DNA of 64,000 bases from an uncultured Dorea sp. (GTDB lineage: Bacteria > Bacillota > Clostridia > Lachnospirales > Lachnospiraceae), in assembly GCA_910586965.1 (NCBI GenBank), contig CAJUMF010000004.1, positions 85,129 to 149,128 of the forward strand, given 5' to 3'. The notes beneath the pieces were generated by a model. That model was not told the origin of the DNA. It saw only the letters and a program-made list of their open reading frames with translations, and searched no databases. Shown one piece after another: positions 8,575-17,198 of this stretch. A program made the translations under genes and the position numbers. The stretch's first letter is position 1, and each line of letters opens with the position of its first letter.

Positions 8575-9246
8575 ATGGGTATGATATCCTACATTAAACA
8601 AGAGATCCAGGTCATAAGAGAACGTGACCCGGCGATTAAATCCAACATGGAAGTATTTTTGTACCCCAGCTTTAAGGCTATTATCGCCTACCGTGTAGCT
8701 CATAAGCTGTATGTGAAAAAGCACTATTTCCTTGCCCGGTGGGTATCCCAGAGGGCAGTGAGAAAGACCGGGATAGAGATCCATCCGGGAGCGAAGATCG
8801 GGAAGGGGCTGTTTATCGACCACGGAAGCGGAGTCATCATCGGTGAGACGGCGGAGCTTGGGGATAATGTGACGCTGTATCAGGGAGTGACTCTCGGCGG
8901 TACGGGAAAGGAGCAGGGAAAGCGCCATCCGACTCTCCGGGATAATGTGATGGTGAGTGCGGGGGCGAAGGTTTTAGGCTCCTTTACCATCGGAGAGAAT
9001 TCAAAGATCGGCGCGGGTTCTGTGGTGCTCAAGGAAGTTCCACCCAACTGTACGGTGGTCGGTGTGCCGGGGCGCATCGTGAAGCGTGATGATGTAAAGA
9101 TTCCCCGCTCAGACATGGATCAGGTTCATCTGCCTGACCCCATTACCAGTGATATCCGTGAACTGCAGGCGGACAATATGCGCCTCCACAGGCGTCTCAG
9201 AGAGATGGAGAAGCGCAGAAAGACAGAGGATAATGAAGGAAAATAA
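8575..9246 (+). CDS. cysE: Serine O-acetyltransferase
   Basis: Makes O-acetylserine from serine and acetyl-CoA, the first step of cysteine synthesis. 223 aa from ATG 8575, seven nt after AAGGAG; the in-frame ATG at 8569 is too close to that site. Short N-terminal helical domain, then left-handed beta-helix hexapeptide repeats with the signature region IHPGAKIGKGLFIDHGSG, IGETAELGDNVTLYQGVTLGG and the C-terminal GSVVLKEVPPNCTVVGVPGR. First gene behind the Cys T-box, so induced when tRNA-Cys is uncharged. Confidence 0.96.
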   Translation: MGMISYIKQEIQVIRERDPAIKSNMEVFLYPSFKAIIAYRVAHKLYVKKHYFLARWVSQRAVRKTGIEIHPGAKIGKGLFIDHGSGVIIGETAELGDNVTLYQGVTLGGTGKEQGKRHPTLRDNVMVSAGAKVLGSFTIGENSKIGAGSVVLKEVPPNCTVVGVPGRIVKRDDVKIPRSDMDQVHLPDPITSDIRELQADNMRLHRRLREMEKRRKTEDNEGK

Positions 9247-9282
9247 GCAAGAAGAATAAAGAAGATAAAAGGAGAGACGGCA

Positions 9283-10689
9283 ATGAAGATATTTAATACA
9301 CTGTCAAGATCAAAACAGGAGTTTGTCCCTTTGGAGGAGAACAAGGTCAAGATGTATGTATGCGGCCCTACCGTATATAATTTTATCCATATCGGGAATG
9401 CAAGACCGATGATCGTATTTGATACAGTCAGAAGGTATTTTGAGTACAAAGGTTATGACGTGAACTTTGTATCTAATTTTACCGATGTGGATGATAAGAT
9501 CATTAAAAAAGCCATCGAGGAGGGTGTGACTTCCGACGAGGTGTCTAAGCGTTTTATCGCAGAGTGTAAAAAGGATATGGAAGGCATGAATATCAAGCCT
9601 GCCACGAAACATCCGCTGGCGACAGAGGAGATTGACGGTATGGTGGAGATGATAAAGACCTTGATCGATAAAGGATTTGCCTATGAGAAAAACGGTACGG
9701 TCTATTACCGCACAAGGAAATTTGAGGAGTACGGCAAGCTCTCCCACAAGAATCTCGACGACTTGCGCTCCGGTGAGCGTTCCCTGCTGGTGACCGGGGA
9801 GGATGAGAAAGAAGATGCCCTTGATTTTGTGCTCTGGAAGCCGAAGAAGGAGGGGGAGCCTTTCTGGGTATCGCCCTGGAGTGAGGGGCGGCCGGGCTGG
9901 CATATTGAGTGTTCCGTGATGTCGAAAAAGTATTTAGGTGAGCAGATCGATATCCATGCCGGCGGTGAGGATCTGGTGTTTCCCCATCATGAGAATGAGA
10001 TCGCTCAGAGTGAGGCGGCGAATGGAAAGGAGTTCGCCCGGTACTGGATGCACAATGCATTTTTAAATATTGACAATCACAAGATGAGTAAGTCGCTTGG
10101 CAATTTCCGGACAGTGCGGGAGATTTCCGAACAGTATGACCTTCAGGTACTCCGGTTCTTTATGCTCAGCGCCCATTACAGAAGTCCGCTTAACTTCAGC
10201 GCCGATCTGATGGAGGCGTCAAAGAACGGTCTTGCCCGTATGGTGAATGCGGCGGACAGCTTAAAATTCCTTATAGGGAATGCGAAAAGTGACGCTATGA
10301 GCCTCGCGGAAAAAGAGCTTTTTGCGAAGACAGAGGAATTCGTACAGAGCTTTGAGCGGGCTATGGAGGATGACTTTAATACCGCAGATGCTGTGGCAGC
10401 AGTGTTTGATCTGGTGAAATATGCCAATACCAATACGAATGAGGAGAGTTCTAAAGCGTATTTACAGATGATGCTTGACCGTCTCGTGAAGCTTACGGAT
10501 GTTCTTGGACTGCTTGTTGATAAGGAAGAGGATATTCTGGATGCGGAGATTGAAAATCTGATCGAAGAGCGTCAGGCTGCCCGCAAGGCAAGAGATTTTG
10601 CAAGGGCAGATGCAATCCGTGATGAACTACTGGAGAAAGGTATTATTTTGAAGGATACCAGAGAAGGGGTGCAATGGAAGAGAGCGTAA
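9283..10689 (+). CDS. cysS: Cysteinyl-tRNA synthetase
   Basis: 468 aa class I synthetase that charges tRNA-Cys. CGPTVYNFIHIGNARP carries the zinc-binding Cys and the HIGH-type motif; GGEDLVFPHHENEIAQSE and the KMSKSLGN loop are present; the C-terminal DALR-type helical domain ends with RDELLEKGIILKDT. AAAGGAGAG precedes the ATG. Second gene under the Cys T-box; its end overlaps mrnC by 16 bp. Confidence 0.97.
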   Translation: MKIFNTLSRSKQEFVPLEENKVKMYVCGPTVYNFIHIGNARPMIVFDTVRRYFEYKGYDVNFVSNFTDVDDKIIKKAIEEGVTSDEVSKRFIAECKKDMEGMNIKPATKHPLATEEIDGMVEMIKTLIDKGFAYEKNGTVYYRTRKFEEYGKLSHKNLDDLRSGERSLLVTGEDEKEDALDFVLWKPKKEGEPFWVSPWSEGRPGWHIECSVMSKKYLGEQIDIHAGGEDLVFPHHENEIAQSEAANGKEFARYWMHNAFLNIDNHKMSKSLGNFRTVREISEQYDLQVLRFFMLSAHYRSPLNFSADLMEASKNGLARMVNAADSLKFLIGNAKSDAMSLAEKELFAKTEEFVQSFERAMEDDFNTADAVAAVFDLVKYANTNTNEESSKAYLQMMLDRLVKLTDVLGLLVDKEEDILDAEIENLIEERQAARKARDFARADAIRDELLEKGIILKDTREGVQWKRA

Positions 10690-11129
10690 TCTGGCAGTTT
10701 GATCTGTGTATGAAGGAGATGCTGGGGATGAAAGAGGTGGATGTGAAGGAATATTCACCTCTCACTCTGGCATATATCGGTGACAGCATCTATGATCTGA
10801 TCATCAAATCTTTTGTAGTAAATGAGGGAAACCGTCCGGTTAAGGAACTTCACCGGCAGGCCAGCCGTTTTGTGCAGGCTTCTGCCCAGTCCCGGATGAT
10901 GCGCGTCCTGCAGGAGGAGCTGACCGAGGAGGAGCACGGAGTCTATAAGCGGGGAAGGAATGCGAAAAGCGTCTCCCCGGCCAAGAACCAGTCGGTCACA
11001 GACTACCGGAGGGCGACGGGCTTTGAGGCACTCATAGGATATCTTTATCTTAAGAAGGAATGGAAGCGGATGCTTGAGCTGATAAAGGAAGGCTTGAAAA
11101 GCTTAGAGGAAGCCGAAGGAGAGGTATGA
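10674..11129 (+). CDS. mrnC: Mini-ribonuclease III
   Basis: 151 aa; cleaves double-stranded 23S rRNA precursor ends. It has the RNase III catalytic core without the dsRNA-binding domain: SPLTLAYIGDSIYDL (signature region, Asp and Glu-type positions) and FEALIGYLYLKK. The start overlaps the cysS end by 16 bp, consistent with coupling, and its stop overlaps the rlmB start (ATGA). Position between cysS and rlmB matches Firmicute gene order. Confidence 0.93.
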   Translation: MEESVIWQFDLCMKEMLGMKEVDVKEYSPLTLAYIGDSIYDLIIKSFVVNEGNRPVKELHRQASRFVQASAQSRMMRVLQEELTEEEHGVYKRGRNAKSVSPAKNQSVTDYRRATGFEALIGYLYLKKEWKRMLELIKEGLKSLEEAEGEV

Positions 11130-11881
11130 AAGAAGAGAAGAAGGTTAATGAAAATATGATCGAAGGGCGCAATGCAGTGCTGGAGGCATTTCGCGCGGGA
11201 AAGCCCATCGACAAGCTGTTTGTGCTAGACGGGTGCACGGATGACCCTGTCCGTACGATCCTGCGGGAGGCAAAGAAGCATGATGTGATCTTACAGTTTG
11301 TGTCGAAGGAACGGCTTACAAAGCTCTCGGAGACGGGAAAACATCAGGGAGTGATAGCTTTTGCCGCTGCGTATGAATACAGTTCCGTGGAGGATATGCT
11401 CGCTCTGGCGAAGGAGAGAGGGGAAGATCCTTTCTTGATTCTTTTGGATAATATTGAGGATCCGCATAATTTAGGAGCGATCATCCGTACAGCCAACCTG
11501 GCCGGAGCTCACGGAGTCATCATTCCGAAACGGAGGGCAGCAGGACTTACGGCGACGGTGGCAAAGACATCGGCAGGTGCCCTCAACTACACACCGGTTG
11601 CCAAGGTGACCAATCTTAAAAAGACGATGGAGGAGCTGAAGGAGAAGGGCTTGTGGTTTGTCTGCGCCGATATGGATGGGGAACAGATGTATAAGCTTAA
11701 CCTGACAGGTCCCATTGGGCTTGTGATCGGCAGCGAGGGAGAAGGTGTAAGCCGGCTGGTAAAGGAAACCTGTGATTTTGCCGCGGGTATTCCCATGAAA
11801 GGAGAGATTGATTCTCTCAATGCATCTGTGGCAGCGGGAGTGCTGGCCTATGAGATCGTAAGACAGAGGCTGTGCCGATGA
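11126..11881 (+). CDS. rlmB: 23S rRNA (guanosine-2'-O-)-methyltransferase RlmB
   Basis: 251 aa SpoU/TrmH-family SPOUT enzyme that methylates a 23S rRNA guanosine ribose. N-terminal substrate-binding domain begins at EGRNAVLEAF; the knotted catalytic domain carries LDNIEDPHNLGAIIRTA (motif 1), IGSEGEGVSRLV (motif 2) and SLNASVAAGVLAYE (motif 3). GGAGAGGT precedes the start. Overlaps mrnC by 4 bp and sigH by 10 bp. Confidence 0.95.
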   Translation: MKEEKKVNENMIEGRNAVLEAFRAGKPIDKLFVLDGCTDDPVRTILREAKKHDVILQFVSKERLTKLSETGKHQGVIAFAAAYEYSSVEDMLALAKERGEDPFLILLDNIEDPHNLGAIIRTANLAGAHGVIIPKRRAAGLTATVAKTSAGALNYTPVAKVTNLKKTMEELKEKGLWFVCADMDGEQMYKLNLTGPIGLVIGSEGEGVSRLVKETCDFAAGIPMKGEIDSLNASVAAGVLAYEIVRQRLCR

Positions 11882-12483
11882 ATTATTATAAACAGATGAC
11901 GGATGAGCAGTTGATCAAAAAGCTCAGAGAAGGAGATTCGGGGATTATCGATTACTTGATGGATAAATATAAAAATACGGTTCGCAAAGAGGCCAATGCC
12001 ATGTACCTTTTAGGAGGGGAGAATGACGATCTGATCCAGGAAGGGATGATCGGCTTGTTTAAGGCAGTGCAGGATTATGATCTGAAACAGGGTGCTTCCT
12101 TTTTCAGCTTTGCCAAATTGTGTATTACAAGGCAGATGTATTCAGCCATCGAGGCATCCAGACGAAAAAAACACGGGCCGCTCAATAGTTATGTTTCCTT
12201 TTATGAACAGGGGGAAGACGAGAGTACTCTTGAGGATACGATGGCGGCGAGTGGGGAGAGCAATCCGGAAGAGCTGTTTGTCAGCCAGGAGTATGTAAGG
12301 ATCTTGCAGAGCCGTCTTGAGGAGAGCTTAAGCGACTTAGAAAACCGGGTGCTTTACCTTCACCTGATGGGGACAGATTACAAGACGATTGCGAGGCTTT
12401 TAGATAAAAGCCCAAAGACAGTAGACAATGCCCTTCAGAGAATAAAAAATAAGACGGAAAAGATATTGGAAAAAGAATCATGA
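11872..12483 (+). CDS. sigH: RNA polymerase sporulation sigma factor SigH
   Basis: 203 aa sigma-70 family factor. Region 2 shows DDLIQEGMIGLFKAVQDYD and FAKLCITRQMYSAIEASRRKKH; region 4 has DLENRVLYLHLMGTDYKTIARLL with helix-turn-helix. It overlaps rlmB, the usual Firmicute neighbour, which supports SigH over other ECF-like factors. In known spore formers SigH starts the sporulation cascade (established for Bacillus). Start could be 11872 or the ATG six bases later. Being in the Cys T-box transcription unit is notable. Confidence 0.93.
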   Translation: MPMNYYKQMTDEQLIKKLREGDSGIIDYLMDKYKNTVRKEANAMYLLGGENDDLIQEGMIGLFKAVQDYDLKQGASFFSFAKLCITRQMYSAIEASRRKKHGPLNSYVSFYEQGEDESTLEDTMAASGESNPEELFVSQEYVRILQSRLEESLSDLENRVLYLHLMGTDYKTIARLLDKSPKTVDNALQRIKNKTEKILEKES

Positions 12484-12489
12484 AGTATA

Positions 12490-12519
12490 TTGACAAACTG
12501 CCCCTTTATATTGTATATT
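12490..12519 (+). promoter_or_regulatory. Promoter for tRNA-Thr(GGT)
   Basis: TTGACA (12490-12495), 18-bp spacer, TATATT (12514-12519), roughly 45 bp before the tRNA. Confidence 0.6.
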
Positions 12520-12561
12520 ATTAATGTTGCAAATCACATAAGCGACACGGTTTGCTTCTAA

Positions 12562-12634
<73 letters not shown>

Positions 12635-12660
12635 TTCATATGCATTTCTTGTGCAGGAAG

Positions 12661-12687
12661 ACTCTTGAGCATTCAAGAGTTTTTTTG
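12661..12687 (+). terminator. Terminator after tRNA-Thr
   Basis: Perfect 8-bp stem ACTCTTGA/TCAAGAGT with a 4-base loop and seven Ts. Confidence 0.88.
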
Positions 12688-12804
12688 TGTGTAGAAGTAA
12701 AGCTTCAGGAGAAAAAAGTGTTGCAATCCTGCCTTGAAAGGTATATCTTTAAAACAGTTTCATGCAAATGATACATACTATGAAGGAAAGAGAGTTAAAT
12801 ATTT

Positions 12805-14163
12805 ATGAAGAGAGAGGGATTTAAGTCCCGCCTTGGCTTTTTGCTTGTCAGTGCGGGATGTGCAGTTGGTATTGGAAATGTATGGAGGTTCCCATACGTA
12901 GTAGGAGAAAACGGCGGAGGTATCTTTGTACTTTTGTATTTGTTGTTCTTGATTGCTATGGGGATGCCGGTGCTCACCATGGAGCTGGCGGTGGGACGTG
13001 CCAGCAGAAAAAGTGCGGTGCTTGGTTATCAGGCGCTTGAAAAACCGGGGAGCAAGTGGCATATCCACGGGTGGTTCTGTATCTTTGGGTGTTATATGCT
13101 GATGATGTATTACACGACTGTCTCCGGGTGGATGGTCAGCTACTTTTTTAAATTTGCAGCGGGGACATTTAAGCCGGCCATGGGCGCGGAGGAAGTGGGA
13201 GCAGTGTTTTCAGAACTTTTGTCCTCACCGTCGGAGATGGGTGTCTGGATGGGGCTTACGGTTATTTTGGGATTTTTTGTCTGTTCCAGAGGCTTGCAGA
13301 ATGGGCTTGAGAAGATCAGCAAATTTATGATGGCGGCGCTCCTTTTGCTGATCCTTGTACTGGCAGCCCACAGTCTGCTTCTTTCCGGGGCAGCAGAAGG
13401 CGTTTCTTTCTATCTTGTGCCGAGTATCGAGAAAGTAAAGAGCGTCGGGATTACGAATGTCATCACAGAGGCTATGAACCAGTCGTTTTTCACCTTGAGT
13501 CTTGGAATCGCGGCTATGGAGATCTTCGGAAGCTATATGACAAAGGATCACACGCTGCCCGGGGAGGCGCTTAGAATCTGCGGGCTCGATACCTTTGTGG
13601 CAATCATGTCAGGCCTGATTATCTTCCCGGCATGCTTTTCCTATGGGGTGCAGCCGGACGCAGGCCCGTCGCTTATCTTTGTGACGCTGCCCAATGTATT
13701 CGTGAACATGGCGGGAGGACGCGTGTGGGGCGCACTCTTCTTCCTGTTTATGACCTTTGCAAGTTTTTCGACGGTTATGGCTGTATTTGAAAATATCATC
13801 TCTTTCGCGGTAGATATGTTCGGAACAAGCCGGAAGAGGGCAGTGCTTATCAACGGAGTGCTCGTACTTATCGCAAGCCTTCCGTGTGTGCTGGGTTACA
13901 ACGTATGGAGCAGCCTGCATCTTATCGGAGGGCGGGATGTCCTTGACAGCGAGGATTTTATCGTCAGCAACCTGCTGCTGCCGATAGGCTCCCTGATCTA
14001 TCTTCTTTTCTGTGTCACCCGTTTCGGATGGGGATTTGATAAGTATTATGAGGAATGCAACCAGGGAGAGGGCATTAAGTTCCCGAAGATGCTGAAACCT
14101 TATTTTCAGTTTGTCCTGCCGGTGCTGATCGCGGCCATTCTCCTGCAGGGGCTTTTGCGGTAA
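12805..14163 (+). CDS. Neurotransmitter:sodium symporter family transporter
   Basis: 452 aa, about 11 membrane helices. The TM1 signature of the NSS/LeuT fold is visible (CAVGIGNVWRFPYVVGENGG, residues ~20-39), and TM6 contains FFTLSLGIAAMEIFGSY. Members carry amino acids into the cell with Na+. The 11-helix length near 450 aa resembles MhsT-type prokaryotic transporters. No strong Shine-Dalgarno is seen immediately upstream, so the exact start is uncertain by a few codons. A second, more divergent NSS gene lies at 44425. Confidence 0.9.
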   Translation: MKREGFKSRLGFLLVSAGCAVGIGNVWRFPYVVGENGGGIFVLLYLLFLIAMGMPVLTMELAVGRASRKSAVLGYQALEKPGSKWHIHGWFCIFGCYMLMMYYTTVSGWMVSYFFKFAAGTFKPAMGAEEVGAVFSELLSSPSEMGVWMGLTVILGFFVCSRGLQNGLEKISKFMMAALLLLILVLAAHSLLLSGAAEGVSFYLVPSIEKVKSVGITNVITEAMNQSFFTLSLGIAAMEIFGSYMTKDHTLPGEALRICGLDTFVAIMSGLIIFPACFSYGVQPDAGPSLIFVTLPNVFVNMAGGRVWGALFFLFMTFASFSTVMAVFENIISFAVDMFGTSRKRAVLINGVLVLIASLPCVLGYNVWSSLHLIGGRDVLDSEDFIVSNLLLPIGSLIYLLFCVTRFGWGFDKYYEECNQGEGIKFPKMLKPYFQFVLPVLIAAILLQGLLR

Positions 14164-14232
14164 TGCCGCGGTGCAGGAGGCGGAGACGCCGCATGGGTAT
14201 TTCGGATAAAGTATGGACGGTAGAGGTGCGGT

Positions 14233-15442
14233 ATGGACTATGAATTGCTGCTGAATGAAGTGTTGAATATCGGGAAAGAGATGATTAAGAGCGGTGCGGA
14301 GACAGACCGTGCCGAAGACAGCATGTACCGGATGCTAGAGAGCTATGACCTGGAGCAGTGCAGCATTTTTGCCATCCAGAGCGACATACAGGCGACCATC
14401 AAGCCAAAGAACGGCTCTTTCATAACTCAGATCCGGAGGGTGCATAAGATAGGGCTTAATTATGACCGGTTAGATTACCTTAATAATCTTTCGCGGTACA
14501 TCTGTAAAAACAAACCGTCTCTGGAAGAAATCAGGGAAAAATATGCGGAGGTGATGGACCGGAAACCGCAGCCGCTGTATTTAAAGTATATGTCCGCCAT
14601 TATGGGGGGGCATCGGTTTCGGCGTTTATTTTGGATGCGACGCGGTGGATTCTGTTGTGGGAACATGCATCTGTGCGGTGTTTATCGTATATATGGGAAA
14701 CGTCCTTGACAGAAAGGGCTACAGCCTTGTGGTCTATAATCTTGTCCTTGCGTTTCTGTCGTCTGCCGCCGTATATATAGCCGGAGGGGCAGGGATTGGA
14801 AACCATCCGGACAGGATTGTGCTGGGGCTTAATATGGTGCTTATCAGCGGGCTTGGCGTTGCAAACGGCATCCGGGATGTGCTGAATAAGGCGTTTTTAT
14901 CCGGTCTTCTGAATGTCGTCAATTCGTTTTTAGGGGCTGTCGCCATCGCCTGCGGGACAGGGCTAGCCATGATGCTTTTTGAGGGGAAAATGTATGGGAT
15001 GTACATTGCACCCAGCATCGCGGTGCAGTTCATTTCCTGCGGCATAGCCAGCATGGGGTTTGCCCTTATGTTCCAGGCAGCGGTCAGGCAGTCTGTTTCC
15101 GCAGGAATCGGCGGAACAGTCAACTGTGCCTGTTACCTTCTTGTGCAGGAACTTTCAGGAAATGATTTTGCGGCGGTCATGGCGGCGGCGACCTTTGTGG
15201 CGGCTTATGCGTATATCATGTCCAGGGTACACAGGGCGCCGGCGACGATTTTCCTTACGACGTCCATCATGCCGGTGATACCTGGGGCTACGCTGTTTTA
15301 CATGATGCATGGGTTCGTGCAGGCAGATTACGGGCTGGCATTCCGGCAGACGATAGCGCTTGTGCAGACGTGCCTTGCAATCGCGTTCGGCTTTCTGGTC
15401 ATAGAGATTGCCACGCGGTATACGGGCGGAAAGAGAGACTGA
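14233..15442 (+). pseudogene. ThrE-type threonine/serine exporter family, split by a one-base frameshift
   Basis: Two frames overlap: 14233-14709 gives the N-terminal DUF1212 part (MDYELLLNEVLNIGKEMIKS...) and the +1 frame from before 14645 to 15442 gives the remaining membrane region with the DUF3815-like half. At 14604-14610 there are seven Gs; with six Gs the reading continues ...YMSAIMGG|IGFGVYFGCD... and yields one protein of about 402 aa, the normal length of the fused family. So the gene has a single-base expansion in a homopolymer. It may be a true mutation, a phase-variable tract or a base-calling error. Intact members export threonine and serine through roughly ten helices. Confidence 0.85.
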
Positions 15443-15457
15443 TCAGTTCGTTGGATT

Positions 15458-15486
15458 TTGCCTTGTCTGCATATATAAATTATGAT
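15458..15486 (+). promoter_or_regulatory. Promoter for glnS
   Basis: TTGCCT (15458-15463), 17-bp spacer, TATGAT (15481-15486), ending 36 bp before the start codon. Confidence 0.6.
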
Positions 15487-15521
15487 AAGATGGACGCATG
15501 GTAAGATGAAGGAGGAGAAAT

Positions 15522-17189
15522 ATGGGAGAAGAGACAGTTTCCAAAAATTTTATTGAGCAGGAGATAGATGAGGATCTGAAAGAAGGGGTTTACAGCGGGG
15601 TATGCACCAGGTTTCCGCCCGAGCCGAACGGGTATCTGCACATCGGACATGCCAAGTCTATTATCTTGAATTCCGGACTTGCGAAGAAATATAACGGAAC
15701 ATTCCATCTGCGGTTTGACGATACGAACCCGACGAAAGAGGACATGGAGTATGTGGAGTCCATCAAGGAGGATGTGGAATGGCTGGGCGCTGACTTTAAA
15801 GACCATCTGTACTATGCGTCAGATTATTTTGACATGATGTACGAGTGCGCCGTAAAACTGATTAAGAAAGGAAAGGCTTATGTGTGCGACCTGACTGCCG
15901 GCGAGATCAGGGAGTACCGGGGAACGCTCACGGAGCCGGGGAAGGACAGCCCTTACAGGAACCGTTCCGCAGAGGAGAATCTTGCGCTTTTCGAGGCGAT
16001 GAAGAACGGGGAGTATAAGGACGGGGAGAAAGTGCTGCGGGCAAAGATTGACATGGCATCCCCGAATATCAATATGCGCGACCCGGTCATCTACAGGGTG
16101 GCGCGGATGTCTCACCACAATACAGGGGATAAGTGGTGCATCTATCCGATGTATGACTTTGCACATCCGATTGAGGATGCGGTAGAGAAGATTACGCATT
16201 CTATCTGTACGCTTGAGTTTGAGGACCACAGGCCGCTCTATGACTGGGTGGTAAAGGAGTGCGGATTTGACCCGGCTCCCCGCCAGATTGAGTTTGCAAA
16301 GCTTTACCTCACCAATGTAGTGACAGGCAAGAGATACATCAAAAAACTGGTGCAGGACGGCATTGTGGACGGGTGGGACGACCCGCGCCTTGTGTCCATC
16401 GCCGCCCTCAGGAGAAGAGGCTTTACGCCGGAGTCGCTGCGGATGTTCGTGGAGCTGTGCGGAGTGTCAAAGAGCCAGAGTTCTGTGGACTATGCTATGC
16501 TTGAGTACTGCATCCGCGAAGATTTAAAACTGAAAAAGCCGCGCATGATGGCGGTGCTTGACCCGGTGAAACTCATTATAGACAATTACCCGGAAGGCGA
16601 GACAGAGTATCTGGAGGCGGACAACAACCTTGAGAATCCGGAGCTTGGAAAGCGTAAGCTGCCATTTTGCCGGGAGCTTTACATTGAGCGGGAGGACTTT
16701 ATGATAGAGCCTCCGAAGAAGTATTTCCGGCTGTTCCCGGGCAATGAAGTGCGGCTTATGAACGCATATTTTGTAAAATGTGAAAGCTATGAGACAGATG
16801 AAAACGGCAATGTGACTGCCGTTCACTGTACCTATGACCCGGAGACGAAGTGCGGCACGGGATTTACAGGACGGAAAGTAAAAGGCACCATCCACTGGGT
16901 AGCTGCTCCTTACGCAAAGAAGGCGGAGGTAAGGCTCTATGAGAATCTGGTGGACGAGGAGAAGGGCGTCTACAATAAAGAGGACGGCTCTCTGAACCTG
17001 AATCCCAATTCTCTTGAAATCCGTAAAAACTGCTATGTGGAGGACAGCTTTTCCGATGCTAAGGGGCATGACAGTTTCCAGTTTGTGCGGAATGGGTATT
17101 TTTGCATTGATTCTAAAGATTCGACGCCGGAGAACCTGGTGTTTAACCGGATCGTGTCTTTGAAGAGCTCCTTTAAGCTGCCGAAATAA
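15522..17189 (+). CDS. glnS: Glutaminyl-tRNA synthetase
   Basis: 555 aa class I synthetase. PPEPNGYLHIGHAKS holds the HIGH motif, RFDDTNPTKE and WDDPRLVSIAALRRRGFTPE are GlnRS hallmarks, and the C-terminal beta-barrels end in FNRIVSLKSSFKLPK. GGAGGAG precedes the ATG. The KMSKS-equivalent loop, MSKRKL in the E. coli enzyme, reads TGKRYI here. Having GlnRS suggests direct Gln-tRNA charging, though a GatCAB route could coexist elsewhere. Confidence 0.95.
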   Translation: MGEETVSKNFIEQEIDEDLKEGVYSGVCTRFPPEPNGYLHIGHAKSIILNSGLAKKYNGTFHLRFDDTNPTKEDMEYVESIKEDVEWLGADFKDHLYYASDYFDMMYECAVKLIKKGKAYVCDLTAGEIREYRGTLTEPGKDSPYRNRSAEENLALFEAMKNGEYKDGEKVLRAKIDMASPNINMRDPVIYRVARMSHHNTGDKWCIYPMYDFAHPIEDAVEKITHSICTLEFEDHRPLYDWVVKECGFDPAPRQIEFAKLYLTNVVTGKRYIKKLVQDGIVDGWDDPRLVSIAALRRRGFTPESLRMFVELCGVSKSQSSVDYAMLEYCIREDLKLKKPRMMAVLDPVKLIIDNYPEGETEYLEADNNLENPELGKRKLPFCRELYIEREDFMIEPPKKYFRLFPGNEVRLMNAYFVKCESYETDENGNVTAVHCTYDPETKCGTGFTGRKVKGTIHWVAAPYAKKAEVRLYENLVDEEKGVYNKEDGSLNLNPNSLEIRKNCYVEDSFSDAKGHDSFQFVRNGYFCIDSKDSTPENLVFNRIVSLKSSFKLPK

Positions 17190-17198
17190 GGGAAAACA

